This document shows positions 1 through 9,669 of a DNA stretch of 31,752 nucleotides, one piece after another. The DNA lies in NCBI GenBank assembly GCA_009783365.1, contig WRHG01000002.1:1-31752 (forward strand). The letters run 5' to 3'. Numbering within the stretch: the first letter of the stretch is position 1; every line of letters starts with the position of its first letter. The notes beneath the pieces are model-generated. The model was not told where the DNA came from. It worked only from the letters and a program-made list of their open reading frames with translations, and made no database searches. A program made the translations under genes and the position numbers. The stretch comes from Clostridia bacterium (lineage in GTDB: Bacteria; Bacillota_A; Clostridia; Christensenellales; Aristaeellaceae).

Positions 1-2360
1 TAGTAGGGGATACCGTTGTCCGAACACCATTTCACGTTGCCCATAATGTAGCCGTCGATCAGGTTCTGGCCGGCCGCGGTCGGCGTGCCGTCTGCGCCCC
101 ACATATTATTCTGGTTGTGCCAGTAAATGCGCATGGCCGAAACCTTCATGTCCAGGAGAGCCTGCGAGCCGTTGATGTTGTTCTGGCTGCCCGTCCAGCT
201 CAGGCTGGAGGCGTTGCCGTTGCTGCCGCTGCTGTACCACGGCACGCCGCCGCCGATGCCCTTGATCTTCTGCTGGCTCTCGGCGTTCAGCGACGTCGCG
301 TATTCGGCCTCGCTGCTGGTGAATTCGGCATAAAGCATGACGGGCTCGGTGATGACGGTCGCGCTTGTGTACTTGACACCGTCCTCTGTATACCAGCCGT
401 CAAAGGCGTACCCGTCCCGGCTGATGTCGGCCAGGTTCCCGTAGGGCGCGGTATACGTCACCAGCATGCTCCCCGGCGTTGGGCCGTCCAAATTCACTTC
501 CGACGTGCCGTCCGTGTTCTTGTTGAAGGTCACCTGAATGTCGCTCTTGGGCGTATAGTAGAAAATAAATGCGTTGCCCGTGGCCTGGAGGGTCATGGAC
601 TGGGATGTGGGCGCCATGGCCGTATAGCCGGTGATGGAGACCGCGCTTTCGGTGGCCTGCGTTCCAAACACCTGGTTCTGCACAAGTTTGTCCGGCGCCA
701 GGGAGGTTGTGGTGCCGTCCAGATAGTAATGCACCGTGTACTCGATGTCCCGGGCCGGCGCCCAATAGACCGAGATCACAACGTTCTTGTCCGGCATGGT
801 CGGGTTGGGGCTGTTTACGTTAATGTCGTTGGATTCGATGTTGCAAACATAGCCGGCGATCGACTGGCCCGGCCATAGGGTCACCGGGGCGCCGTAATTG
901 TATACGCCCGAGTAGGGGGCGTGGATGCCGCTAACGATGGTCAGCCCGCCGGGATAGATGTTGTTTGCCGAGTCCAGCTGATAGCTTACGTTGTAGCGGT
1001 TGATCGTCCACTGGGCGGTAAAGGTGATGTTCGACAGCGGCAGCTGGCCGTAGGCAAAACTGGCGGGATAGGTAAAGTTATCCCGCTTCCAGCCGGTGAA
1101 GGTATAGCCCGCCCGGGTGGGCGCGGCAGGCAGCGTGTAAGCGCTCGTTAATAGATTGCCCGGCGTCGTCCTGGTGTTCGCGTTGCTGGCGCTGAACGTC
1201 CAGCGGTCCTGTACCTGCCCGCCGGCGAGGGGGGTATAGGGCGGCATGTTGGTAACGGTGTCCGTTGTGTTGGGGTCAAATGTCAGGTAGAAGGTCGGCG
1301 TGCCGACCAGGTTTTTCTGGGCGTTGTTGATCACCAGGTCGGTGGGGAAACCGTCGGTGTTACCGCCCCGCCACTCGTACCAGTCCACATAGTCGGTGAT
1401 CGCGCCGCCGTTGTTGGCGTTTACGATGGTTTCCACCGCAAAGCCTGGGCTGTACATGGGGTTGTTCAGCACGGTAAACTGCTCCTGCACCGTCCCTACG
1501 TTGTAGCCGTTGGCGTATTGGCCGGTTTGGGCGTCTTTTTCGTTTCGCGCTTTAATATCGTCCATATGGGCGACGCCGGAGTTCCTGCCCCCGAACGTCT
1601 TTGTGGTGCCGTCCGCCTGCTTGATTTCGAACTTCAGGCTGATGTTGCCGTTGTTATCGGCAAAGACCCAGTATTTATAGACGTTGACGGTATAGATTTT
1701 CGGCTTGAAGGTGGCGTGGATGGTGTGACTCTGCACCACGCCGGTAAAGGAGTAACCAAAATGCGTCGTGTCAACGGAAAAGGTGATTGGCGCGCCTCCG
1801 TCGATATACACCGCGTCGATCAGATATCCGGGTTCCGCGTCCACGGAGAAAGACTGGCTGCTCCCGTACTGGACGTCGATCATCCCGGCCGGGCTGACGG
1901 CGCCGCCTGTGGCCGCGGTGGCGGCGATGGCGTAGCTCTTCAGCCGGAAGGACACGTCAATCGTATGATCTTCCGTTACGTTGGTAAATACGTATTGGTT
2001 GCCGGGCACATACTCCTGAAAGCCGTCCACCACCACCGCGTAGATTTCGTACCCCGTGTCCGGGGTGATGGTGAATGCCTGGTTTTCCCCGTCGTTCACA
2101 ATGACGGCGCCCGACGGGCTGATTGAGCCGCCGGCGCCCGTGACGCCGGCCGAGATGGTCCATTCGATGGACATCAGCGCCTCCGCCGACAGCAAAAACG
2201 AGTCGGAGCCTATCTGCCGTATGATGTCTCCGGCGGACTCCTGCGCGTTTACATTCGTTATTTCATCTTCCGCCGCCGCCAGCAGCGTTGCCGGGAACAG
2301 TTGAACCAAAAGCATCACGGCCAAAAACGCCGCCACGTATTTCCGAACCCATCCCTTCAT
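1..2360 (-). CDS. Large secreted B-repeat protein, probable glycoside hydrolase (C-terminus beyond left edge)
   Basis: The frame is open from an ATG at 2360 to the left edge, 786 codons without a stop. An AAGGAGG box lies 7 nt before the ATG. The N-terminus (MKGWVRKYVAAFLAVMLLVQLFP) is a signal peptide. Next come two repeats of the form 'G-x-I/V-S-P-x-G ... F-x-I-x-P-D-x-G-Y ... D-H-T-I-x-V/A-x-F' (about residues 70-220). Listeria-Bacteroides (InlB B-type) repeats follow, with GYTFTGWK...ITFTAQW and GYAFDGWYTEDG...LYAEF. The last 100 residues (KIKGIGGGVPW, then SAMRIYWHNQNNMW, then WCSDNGIPYY) resemble the first strands of a TIM-barrel glycosidase such as GH30 or GH5; this is inference, since the catalytic part is outside the window. 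It lies 65 bp after the 328-aa secreted gene and is probably co-transcribed with it. Confidence 0.85.
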   Translation of the reverse strand, partial: MKGWVRKYVAAFLAVMLLVQLFPATLLAAAEDEITNVNAQESAGDIIRQIGSDSFLLSAEALMSIEWTISAGVTGAGGSISPSGAVIVNDGENQAFTITPDTGYEIYAVVVDGFQEYVPGNQYVFTNVTEDHTIDVSFRLKSYAIAATAATGGAVSPAGMIDVQYGSSQSFSVDAEPGYLIDAVYIDGGAPITFSVDTTHFGYSFTGVVQSHTIHATFKPKIYTVNVYKYWVFADNNGNISLKFEIKQADGTTKTFGGRNSGVAHMDDIKARNEKDAQTGQYANGYNVGTVQEQFTVLNNPMYSPGFAVETIVNANNGGAITDYVDWYEWRGGNTDGFPTDLVINNAQKNLVGTPTFYLTFDPNTTDTVTNMPPYTPLAGGQVQDRWTFSASNANTRTTPGNLLTSAYTLPAAPTRAGYTFTGWKRDNFTYPASFAYGQLPLSNITFTAQWTINRYNVSYQLDSANNIYPGGLTIVSGIHAPYSGVYNYGAPVTLWPGQSIAGYVCNIESNDINVNSPNPTMPDKNVVISVYWAPARDIEYTVHYYLDGTTTSLAPDKLVQNQVFGTQATESAVSITGYTAMAPTSQSMTLQATGNAFIFYYTPKSDIQVTFNKNTDGTSEVNLDGPTPGSMLVTYTAPYGNLADISRDGYAFDGWYTEDGVKYTSATVITEPVMLYAEFTSSEAEYATSLNAESQQKIKGIGGGVPWYSSGSNGNASSLSWTGSQNNINGSQALLDMKVSAMRIYWHNQNNMWGADGTPTAAGQNLIDGYIMGNVKWCSDNGIPY

Positions 2361-2425
2361 CGGGTTTCCCTCCTTGCCTATCTTACAGCGTATTTTCTAT
2401 ACAATGCGTCAATCGTGGGTGCGGC

Positions 2426-3412
2426 TCAGTCCGCCGCGCCCACGATGACCGTGATTTTGTATTCCCATCTCCAGTGATAGCTGTCCTCGTCCACATCAAA
2501 GCTGTGGGTCTGCGTGTCCGTAGCCGCCACCACCCAGCCCTGGCCGGCGTCGTAGCGCCACACGGAGAAGGTTTCTCCCTCCGGCTGATCCTCCACGTTG
2601 GCGGTCAGGGTCACCTTATCGCCCAGGTGTACCGTCGCGCCCGCGTCCGATGTGATTTTAACCCGGATCGGCGGAAGGTCCCCGCCGTCCTCCGGCTCCT
2701 CGTCCCACAATTCCCCGTCCCCGGGAACCTCATTCTCAGGGTTCCCGTCTTCCGGGTCCGCGTTTTCCGGATTTTCTTCTTCCGTATTTACGTCTTCCGG
2801 GTCCGCGTCATTCACGCCCGCTTCCTCCGCGGGCTGTTCCGCGGGCGCGGGGTCGGCCGCCGCCGTCTTAGCCGCGGGGATCCGCCTGAAAAACGCGGCT
2901 AGCGTCAAATCGCCGGTCAGCGGCTGGTCAAATTCAAAGTACATATTGGGGTTCGTCCCCACCGGGTACCAGTGGGAAAACGCGTGGCCCCTCATGGTCG
3001 GGTTGAGCTGCGGGTCCTCTACCGGCGTACCGGCGGCAGCCTCATAATCCAGCAGAATTTGGCCTTCGGGGTTGATGAACAGCACCCTGTACAGGATTGG
3101 GTTGCCGTCGGCGTCCAATCCGCCGGTCCAGTCGGACGGCTCGTCTATGTCCAGCCAGTACTCCGGTTCATCCTTCCTTTCGGGAGAGGCGTCGGGAGTA
3201 TGGGAGCCGTCACTCCCGTCGTCCGGGTCGGCGCTTTCCTCCGGATGCTGCGCTTCATGCTCCTGTTGGGGAGCAAGCTCGCCGGGCGCTTCGATGACGG
3301 TATTTAAATCTTCGGGCAAACCGGCCCCCTCGTCCGCGAAAGCCGCCGCCCCCAGGGCGGAGACGATGTACAGCAATACGGTCAGCCAGGTCAACATTCT
3401 GCTCTTCTTCAT
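2426..3412 (-). CDS. Secreted acidic B-repeat / Ig-like protein
   Basis: This 328-residue protein starts at an ATG with AAGGAGG about 7 nt upstream. Residues 1-26 form a signal peptide (MKKSRMLTWLTVLLYIVSALG, cleavage near AAAFA). A Glu/Pro/Asp-rich linker follows. Residues about 100-180 hold one B-repeat-like unit (YRVLFINPEGQILLDYEAAAG ... FSHWYPVG ... LTLAAFFRR). Next is a low-complexity run of NPENADPED-type units, about 60 residues long, that looks like a wall-spanning stalk. The last 80 residues form an Ig-like beta domain (VHLGDKVTLTANV ... WRWEYKITVIVGA). No LPXTG sorting motif or lipobox is present. It is the first gene after the promoter at 3540-3568 and precedes the larger B-repeat protein, suggesting a surface or matrix pair. 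The exact function is unknown. Confidence 0.8.
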   Translation of the reverse strand: MKKSRMLTWLTVLLYIVSALGAAAFADEGAGLPEDLNTVIEAPGELAPQQEHEAQHPEESADPDDGSDGSHTPDASPERKDEPEYWLDIDEPSDWTGGLDADGNPILYRVLFINPEGQILLDYEAAAGTPVEDPQLNPTMRGHAFSHWYPVGTNPNMYFEFDQPLTGDLTLAAFFRRIPAAKTAAADPAPAEQPAEEAGVNDADPEDVNTEEENPENADPEDGNPENEVPGDGELWDEEPEDGGDLPPIRVKITSDAGATVHLGDKVTLTANVEDQPEGETFSVWRYDAGQGWVVAATDTQTHSFDVDEDSYHWRWEYKITVIVGAAD

Positions 3413-3539
3413 GATGGTGCCCTCCTTGCGATTTCGGAAAAATGGTATTCGACCGGATGGTGATTACAACCAAGACGATGAATAATACATTTGAAGTAAC
3501 AATCGGGAATGTAACTTTCTAACGTAAAATTGCAGACTC

Positions 3540-3568
3540 AGTATATGTTACGTATTGTACGAATGCAA
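3540..3568 (-). promoter_or_regulatory. Vegetative promoter of the B-repeat protein pair
   Basis: Read on the minus strand, TTGCAT (3563-3568) and TATACT (3540-3545) are separated by exactly 17 nt. The -10 matches 5 of 6 consensus bases and the -35 matches 4 of 6. It lies 128 nt upstream of the ATG at 3412, leaving a fairly long leader. Confidence 0.65.
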
Positions 3569-4161
3569 GCCCTTTTTCAATTGGGGAGTTCTCGTCATTT
3601 TTTTGTCGCGATTTTGAAACAATCAACTTTTTGTTAATTTTCAAGAGTTTCAGGGGTTATATATTGGTTACACGAATCAAAAAAAGCCAACGCGCATAGA
3701 GTCCATCGTATGGTGGAAGCCGCGGAACATGAGCCGATGCAAGCATTTCCCGCGTCGGCCCTCATGAAAAGCGTCGTTTCGAAAAATCGACAACAAGATA
3801 CAACAATCCTGTCAAACAAACATGTTGCTATTTGGCGTATTCATTACTGACAGCGATGGTTACGCGTATCTTGAAAAAATAACAAATCAGAGACACCCCA
3901 CCCATTGTGGAAGCCGGGCGAGCGACCACAATTTGTTGTAAATTATGAAGATTCGACCGCTTGTTAACCTTCGGGCCGCTCTCTTTGTAATTCGGTTTTT
4001 TGGAAGCTAAAAAAACAGCGGCGGAGCAATTTGTTGAAATGACAACATGTCGGACGGTTGCGCGCGCGCCGGCGCTTCACCCGGACTCCTCCGGCGTATG
4101 TGAATAAGATGTAACTAGATGTTGCGGTTTTATTGAGAAAAAGTGTCAAAAACATCAATAT
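3569..4161. other. AT-rich region without a convincing gene
   Basis: This stretch is clearly poorer in GC than its flanks. Two short minus-strand frames (61 and 64 codons) lack ribosome binding sites and look non-coding. Visible structure is limited to imperfect hairpins: a 7-bp stem ATTGTGG/CCACAAT at 3904-3932, and CATGAG/CTCATG arms near 3728-3766. The motif GTGGAAGCCG occurs near 3712 and again near 3908. No T-tract terminator for the upstream diguanylate cyclase could be identified. Confidence 0.5.
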
Positions 4162-5679
4162 CTAGCGGAGATTTTCATTGATCCGCTTTTTTTGCTGGTA
4201 CATGCGGCTGTCCGCAAGGGCGATCACATCGTCCATGCTCTCCCGTATGGAATCCCGGACGGCGGCGCCCATGGCTACCGAAACTTCGAAGGGAAGGGAA
4301 TCGGCGCCGGACAGGGCGTTCCCGATCCGCTCCATCAGCTCGCGGGCGTCCTCCATGTGGCTGTGGGGCCATAGGTAAATAAACTCATCGCCGCCGATCC
4401 GGGCCAGGAAGGATGATTTCGGGCATAGCTTTTCCAGCGTTTCGGCCACCGCCCGCACCATCATGTCGCCGAAGGAGTGCCCAAACGAGTCGTTTACCGC
4501 TTTCAGGCCGTTGATGTCGCACATCACGCAGCTGAGGGGAATGTGCTCCGGGGTGTCCAGCCGCTTTTTGGCCCCCTCGTAGGCCAGGCGGTTTGCGAGG
4601 CCGGTTAGGATGTCCACGCCCGCCTTGGCCTCCAGGCGGTCAATGAGCGCCCTGTTTTCCGATACGTCGGTGAAAATCGCGATGGACCCCACCTTTTGTC
4701 CCCGTTCGTCGGTAAGGTCATGGGTGCGAAGGTTCAGAAAAGTGGAATAGCCGCCATGGTCCACGGTCTGGTCCGGGCGGTTTTCTTTTCCAACCCATTC
4801 CGTGACCGCAACCTTCCTGTCCCGAAGAGCGTCCATCACGCCCTGTAAAGAACAGGAGGACAGGTCGAGGCCCTGGGAGGAAAACCAGCGATCGGCGCCG
4901 GGATTATAATCCGCTACCAGGCCGTTTTCATCCAGCACCAGGATGAACTCATCCAGGTGGCTGAACACCTGGCTTCTGGCAAAGCGGACGAAGATGCTCT
5001 GGCTGCTGCCGGTCATGGCCAGATGGACCAGCAGCAGCGCCACGCTTCCGGCGATGGCGGTAAGTTCCAGATTGGGAGGCGTCAGGCTCAGAAATTGCGG
5101 CGCGCTGCAGGCCAGTACGAGGGAGATGCAGAGTACCATCATGGCGGAAGTCGGCCTGTAGAACTTCGGCATATGGAAATGGCCTACGAGGATGATGCCG
5201 ATGATGGTCAGGGCTTGGGCGAAACAGTAGCCGATCAGCACCCAAAACCACGGGCCCCATGGGTTTTCGGCAAAGTATGCCGACGCCGCGGGGCGGACAC
5301 TGATTTGGCGGATGAGTTCATGGCTCCCCGATGTTAATACCATCAAAGCGTTGCCCGCGGGGATCAGAAAAAGAAAGAACACGACAGACGGCGAAGGCTT
5401 GTACGAGGGGTGAAAGAATTCCTGCATGAACAAAAACAGGAAGGGCGGAATAAACCCCACAAAAAGCAGGTCCAGGTTCCGGAGGATGCCGCGCTCGGGG
5501 ATGCCTTCCACGATAAGGGTCGGGAGCTTGCAGGCAAACCATCCGAGCATACAAAAACACAGCAGTATAAACATGAGGTCCTGCCGCGCTTTCCGGTACC
5601 TGGAGCAGGCCGATATAAAAATGACGGTGGTAAGCAGTACAAAAGGGAGGTAAATGCCGACAACGGATGTGTTGTCCAT
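4162..5679 (-). CDS. 7TM-PAS-GGDEF diguanylate cyclase
   Basis: This 505-residue membrane protein is predicted to make cyclic di-GMP from two GTP. Residues 1-225 contain seven hydrophobic segments with the layout of the 7TM sensor domain found at the N-terminus of some histidine kinases and cyclases. A PAS domain covers about 240-345 (DEFILVLDENGLVADYNPGA ... GSIAIFTDVSEN). The GGDEF domain covers about 355-505, with DILTGLANR, DINGLKAVNDSFGHSFGD and an intact GGDEF (about 429-433). The inhibitory I-site RxxD five residues before GGDEF is absent (the region reads CPKSSFLARI), so product inhibition of the usual kind is not expected. I chose the ATG at 5679 because AGGGGTG lies about 6 nt upstream and it follows the glutamine synthetase stop by 11 nt. 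An ATG at 5733 would add 18 residues and overlap that gene. It is the last gene of the operon. Confidence 0.92.
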   Translation of the reverse strand: MDNTSVVGIYLPFVLLTTVIFISACSRYRKARQDLMFILLCFCMLGWFACKLPTLIVEGIPERGILRNLDLLFVGFIPPFLFLFMQEFFHPSYKPSPSVVFFLFLIPAGNALMVLTSGSHELIRQISVRPAASAYFAENPWGPWFWVLIGYCFAQALTIIGIILVGHFHMPKFYRPTSAMMVLCISLVLACSAPQFLSLTPPNLELTAIAGSVALLLVHLAMTGSSQSIFVRFARSQVFSHLDEFILVLDENGLVADYNPGADRWFSSQGLDLSSCSLQGVMDALRDRKVAVTEWVGKENRPDQTVDHGGYSTFLNLRTHDLTDERGQKVGSIAIFTDVSENRALIDRLEAKAGVDILTGLANRLAYEGAKKRLDTPEHIPLSCVMCDINGLKAVNDSFGHSFGDMMVRAVAETLEKLCPKSSFLARIGGDEFIYLWPHSHMEDARELMERIGNALSGADSLPFEVSVAMGAAVRDSIRESMDDVIALADSRMYQQKKRINENLR

Positions 5680-5690
5680 AGCTTCACCCC

Positions 5691-7775
5691 TTATACATTC
5701 GTCAGCAGCTCCTGATAGGTGGGCATGGGCCAATACGCAGCCCCCACCAGTTGCTCCAGGGCGTCGCCCGCGGCGCGGAGGTCCCCCATGGCGGCGTATA
5801 CCGCATCCCGGGCGTAGGTGGCGCGTTCCAACGGGGAGGCTTCCGCGTCCCTGCCGGATAGGGCTTTGTCTAGGGCGTCGGTATGTTGGACCAGGGCTTC
5901 CATCTGCCGGCGGATGGCCTCCAGCAGGTTGGTTTCCGTTTCAATGGAGAGGTCCAGGTTCTTTTTATGGGTGGCTCCCCGGGCTACGTCCCCCGTATAG
6001 GCGATGGCGGCCGGGAGGATCATGCGGCGGGCCATATCCAGCATGAACAGGGCCTCGATGTCAATCACCTTCGCGTAGCTTTCCAGATAGATTTCGTAGC
6101 GGCTGCGAACCTCGTTCCTGCTTAGCACCTTGTGCTTTTCAAAAAGCGACAGGTTTTTTTCCGCCAGGTAGTTGGGGAGAGCCTCCACCGTATCCTTGAT
6201 GTAAAGCAGGCCGCGCCGCCGCGCTTCCAGAACCCAGGCCTCGTCGTAGCCGTTTCCGTTAAATATGATGCGGGTATGGAGCTTCAGCTGCCGGCGAATC
6301 AGCGCATTTAAGGCGGAGGTGAAGTCCGGGGCTGTTTCCAGCTCGTCGGCGTACTGGCGCAGGCTTTCGGCGATTGCGGTGCCGAGCGTCGCGTTGAGGC
6401 CGCTGACGCTGGCGGAACTGCCCAGTATGCGGACCTCGAAGCGGTTGCCCGTAAAGGCGAAGGGAGAGGTACGGTTGCGGTCTGTGGAATCCTTGGGAAA
6501 TTTGGGCAGCACATGGACGCCCAGCCGCATCTCCTGGGCCTGCCGCTGGTTCACATAGGCGCTTTCCTGGACGATGGCTTCGATGATGCGGTTCAGCTCG
6601 TCCCCCAGGAACATGCTGATGATGGCGGGCGGCGCTTCATAGCCGCCAAGGCGCTGGTCGTTGCCTGCGCTGGCTACCGCCACCCGCAGCAGGTCCTGGT
6701 AGTCATCCACGGCCTGAATCACGGCGGTAAGGAAGAGCAGGAATTGGGCGTTTTCATTGGGAGTATCCCCGGGGTCAAAGAGATTCACCCCGGTGTTGGT
6801 GGTCAGGGCGAAGTTGTTGTGTTTGCCGCTCCCGTTCACCCCGCTGAAGGGCTTCTCGTGCAGCAGGCAGACCAGACCGTGCCGGTCCGCTACCTTCTTC
6901 ATGATGTCCATGGCCAATTGGTTGTGGTCCGCGGCGATGTTGACCGTGGTATAAGCGGGCGCCATTTCGTGCTGGCCCGGCGCGGTCTCGTTGTGCTGGG
7001 TCTTGCATAATACCCCCAGTTTCCACAGTTCCGCGTTCAGCTCATTCATGAATTCCTTCACCCGGGGTTTGATGACGCCGTAATAATGATCGTCCAGCTC
7101 CTGGCCTTTGGACGGTTTGGCGCCAAAGAGGGTGCGGCCCGTATGGATCAGGTCCGGCCGCCTGCGGCAGGTGGCCTTGTCCACCAGAAAGTACTCCTGC
7201 TCCGGCCCTACCGTAGGCAGTACCCGCTGCACGTCGGCGTTGCCAAAGAGCTTCAGAACCCTCAAAGCCTGCCGGTTCAGGGCTTCCATGGAGCGCAGCA
7301 GGGGTGTTTTTTGGTCCAGCGCTTCGCCGCCATAGCTGCAGAATGCCGTGGGGATGCACAATATGCCGTCCTTGAGGAAGGCGTAGCTGGTGGGATCCCA
7401 GGCGGTATAGCCCCTGGCTTCAAAGGTGGCTCGCAGCCCCCCGGAGGGAAAGGAGCTGGCGTCCGGCTCGCCCCACACCAGTTCCTTGCCGCTGAACTCC
7501 AAAATGGCGGTCCGGTCCTGCCGGAAGCTCAAAAAGCTTTCGTGTTTTTCCGCCGTCACCCCGGACATGGGCTGAAACCAATGGCTGTAGTGGGTGGCGC
7601 CGTGCTCCACCGCCCAATCCTTCATAGCCTCCGCTACGGTACCCGCGATGGACGGGTCCAGCGACCGCCCCTGCTCGATGGTGCGCCGAAGCGCCTGATA
7701 GGTGTCCAGAGGCAGGCGCTCCCGCATGGAGGCGTCATTGAATACCGCTTCCCCAAAAAACTGACATGGTTTCAA
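5691..7775 (-). CDS. glnN: Type III glutamine synthetase
   Basis: This 694-residue protein has the length and motifs of GSIII, which makes glutamine from glutamate, ammonia and ATP in the cytoplasm as a large oligomer. Visible family motifs are [16 protein letters not shown] at the N-terminus, [20 protein letters not shown] (about 60-80), [12 protein letters not shown], the ATP/metal-binding [16 protein letters not shown], and [16 protein letters not shown]. The start is a TTG overlapping the TGA of the upstream gene by 4 nt (TTGA). An AAAGAGG box lies about 8 nt upstream, and the family's N-terminal motif begins within a few residues, which supports this start over the ATG at codon 17. It sits between a secreted protein and a diguanylate cyclase, an unusual context for GSIII. 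Confidence 0.95.
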   Translation of the reverse strand: MKPCQFFGEAVFNDASMRERLPLDTYQALRRTIEQGRSLDPSIAGTVAEAMKDWAVEHGATHYSHWFQPMSGVTAEKHESFLSFRQDRTAILEFSGKELVWGEPDASSFPSGGLRATFEARGYTAWDPTSYAFLKDGILCIPTAFCSYGGEALDQKTPLLRSMEALNRQALRVLKLFGNADVQRVLPTVGPEQEYFLVDKATCRRRPDLIHTGRTLFGAKPSKGQELDDHYYGVIKPRVKEFMNELNAELWKLGVLCKTQHNETAPGQHEMAPAYTTVNIAADHNQLAMDIMKKVADRHGLVCLLHEKPFSGVNGSGKHNNFALTTNTGVNLFDPGDTPNENAQFLLFLTAVIQAVDDYQDLLRVAVASAGNDQRLGGYEAPPAIISMFLGDELNRIIEAIVQESAYVNQRQAQEMRLGVHVLPKFPKDSTDRNRTSPFAFTGNRFEVRILGSSASVSGLNATLGTAIAESLRQYADELETAPDFTSALNALIRRQLKLHTRIIFNGNGYDEAWVLEARRRGLLYIKDTVEALPNYLAEKNLSLFEKHKVLSRNEVRSRYEIYLESYAKVIDIEALFMLDMARRMILPAAIAYTGDVARGATHKKNLDLSIETETNLLEAIRRQMEALVQHTDALDKALSGRDAEASPLERATYARDAVYAAMGDLRAAGDALEQLVGAAYWPMPTYQELLTNV

Positions 7776-9619
7776 AAACAGTACCTCTTTCCGGAAGCGC
7801 TGAGGTTCTCCGAAAGCCCGTCCTCCTGCGCTTCCCCATCCTCGGGGTCATCTTCATCCCCGGGGGCGTCCTCCTCCCCGGGAGCATCCTCCTCCCCGGG
7901 GGCTTCATCATCTCCGGAGGCCGCGTCGTTCTCCGGCGTCTTGCCGTCCCCTTCCGTCTTTGTCTCCGCGGGCCTTTCCGGTTCCGGCAGACGGAAGTAG
8001 GGCAGGAGCCTGAGGCTGGCTTGAAATCCGGCCTGCACCAGGAGGGAGGAGAGGCTTTTGTTCGCCACAAGGGCGGCTGCGTCGGCAGGGGTGATGGGAT
8101 CGGGGATCCATTTGGCCTTGGATCTGCCCAATAGGCTCAGCTCGATGGTCTGGGGCAGCTCTTCCCCGCTGACGGTCAGCGTGGCGTCTACGCCGGTGGG
8201 CGCGGTGTTGGACGCCCGGCCGGTAAATGTGGCGTCCAGCGTGATTTCCAGGGCGGGGAAAGACAGGTACTCCTCCTGCTCCTCTTGGGTCATGGGGGTT
8301 TCCTGGCTTCCGCTCTGTTTTTGCCAATAAGGTTCCAGAGAAAGCTTTATATCGTGGTTCAGGGAGCTTTCCGCTTCAATGGCGCTATGTTCCGTCCGGG
8401 CGTGGGTGAGGGTAAAGGCCGCCGAAAGGCCGGGCACACCGGAGGATTCTCCGTCGCCCACCATATAGCTGGCCAGGCCTCGGGGCTCCATCAGCAGCGA
8501 GCCCTGATAGACCTTCACGTCGGTCATGGTACTGTACTCCTGGTAATTGACGCGTATGGCAATGTCCTTGCCCGTAAGGGAGACCACGTTTTCGTCCGGA
8601 ATGTCGCCCAGGCCCGCCTCCCGGTCATAGGCCAGCTCAAGGCTGCCTGAGGAGGCGTCGTAGAGAGGCAGGCGCAGGTGCAGCGCCACGGTGTCGCCCC
8701 GTATGGTCACCGTGCGGGAAATGGTTAGCTCCTTTTCGATGGGCAGTTCGTCAATGGCGAGAAAGTAAAAATTCTGCATCTGGGGGTTGAGCATCAGCCG
8801 GGCTTGGTCCGCGGACAGGAAGGCCTGAAGTCTGTTCAGCAGCGCGTCGTCGGACAGCAAATCCAGCACCATCTGTTTCAATTGGGCCTTGAGGGCGGCC
8901 GGGGAAACCGCGTACCGCGTTTCCATGGTGGTTGTGCCGTCCGCCAACTTGTCCAGGACCGTGCTTTGGCGGTGACCTTCGATCCACAGATCGATCCTGG
9001 TGGCGTAGGCGCCGAGGGCCTGCTGCAGCTCCGCGTCATTGACGCCGCCCCGGTTCGCCAGCAGCATCGAGGCAAGGAAGGACAGCAGCGATGGCATGGC
9101 GGTGTTTTTCGTGAGCCCCCGGATCATCTGTTCCATGGGGGCCGGGTTTAAATCCCCCCCTTGGGGAGTTTCATTTTGCGCGTCCGCCGGCGGGGAACCG
9201 GATAGGGCCAGAAGGTCCCCAAGGGAATACCAGGCGTCATTCAACAGGCTGCTTTTCAGGTAGGCGTCCTCCTCCCGCAGAGCCACCGAAAACGTGGCCC
9301 AGGGCGAATCGCCGCCGGGGAAGGAAAGATCCGCCCGGTGTTCGGGCGGACCGGGGTTGTCCGGCGTCTGCCGCACATAGAGATAGGTAAGGTCGAAGAC
9401 CAGGGGAGATACGGTGGAGAGGGCTTCCTGCTCGCGGCCTTCCGCGGCGCTTAACGTCAGGGTCAGCGTGCCGCCGAAACCGCTTCCGGCTTCCAACTGT
9501 TTCCGCAGTTTTTCGGCCAGGGTATAGTCCACGCCGGAGGCAAAGCCTTGGCTCACAGCGCCCAAAGTGATGAGGAAAACCAAGAGGAGTGAAAGAAGCG
9601 CCCGGTGAGTTCGGTTCAT
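7772..9619 (-). CDS. Secreted protein of unknown function with acidic C-terminal repeats
   Basis: The protein has 615 residues. The ATG at 9619 has AAGGAGG 8 nt upstream; a GTG one codon earlier is also possible. An N-terminal signal peptide ([22 protein letters not shown]) is followed by a long, mostly beta-type region without a family I recognise, then a conserved-looking segment ([32 protein letters not shown]). The C-terminal 60 residues are highly acidic with [19 protein letters not shown] repeats. No lipobox or sorting signal is seen. It follows the other secreted protein of the operon by 50 bp and overlaps the glutamine synthetase start by 4 nt. The two secreted proteins share a general layout (signal peptide, an APTG segment, a C-terminal region discussing no obvious catalytic motif) and may be distant paralogues; that is inference. 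The function is unknown. Confidence 0.85.
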   Translation of the reverse strand: MNRTHRALLSLLLVFLITLGAVSQGFASGVDYTLAEKLRKQLEAGSGFGGTLTLTLSAAEGREQEALSTVSPLVFDLTYLYVRQTPDNPGPPEHRADLSFPGGDSPWATFSVALREEDAYLKSSLLNDAWYSLGDLLALSGSPPADAQNETPQGGDLNPAPMEQMIRGLTKNTAMPSLLSFLASMLLANRGGVNDAELQQALGAYATRIDLWIEGHRQSTVLDKLADGTTTMETRYAVSPAALKAQLKQMVLDLLSDDALLNRLQAFLSADQARLMLNPQMQNFYFLAIDELPIEKELTISRTVTIRGDTVALHLRLPLYDASSGSLELAYDREAGLGDIPDENVVSLTGKDIAIRVNYQEYSTMTDVKVYQGSLLMEPRGLASYMVGDGESSGVPGLSAAFTLTHARTEHSAIEAESSLNHDIKLSLEPYWQKQSGSQETPMTQEEQEEYLSFPALEITLDATFTGRASNTAPTGVDATLTVSGEELPQTIELSLLGRSKAKWIPDPITPADAAALVANKSLSSLLVQAGFQASLRLLPYFRLPEPERPAETKTEGDGKTPENDAASGDDEAPGEEDAPGEEDAPGDEDDPEDGEAQEDGLSENLSASGKRYCF

Positions 9620-9669
9620 CACGGATTCCTCCTTTGATGGGGAGATGCGTCCATTACGGGTTTCGGCAG

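Noticed and set aside
117..1151. Long plus-strand frames opposite the left-edge gene
   Set aside because: They are antisense to an uninterrupted secreted-protein frame with clear repeats and signal peptide, and result from GC-rich codon third positions.
3634..4158. Two minus-strand frames of 61 and 64 codons in the AT-rich gap
   Set aside because: Neither has a ribosome binding site or coding-like composition, and both lie among imperfect hairpins.
7086..8000. 304-codon plus-strand frame opposite glnN and the secreted gene
   Set aside because: It is antisense to the type III glutamine synthetase, whose motifs are unmistakable, and spans its junction with the next gene.
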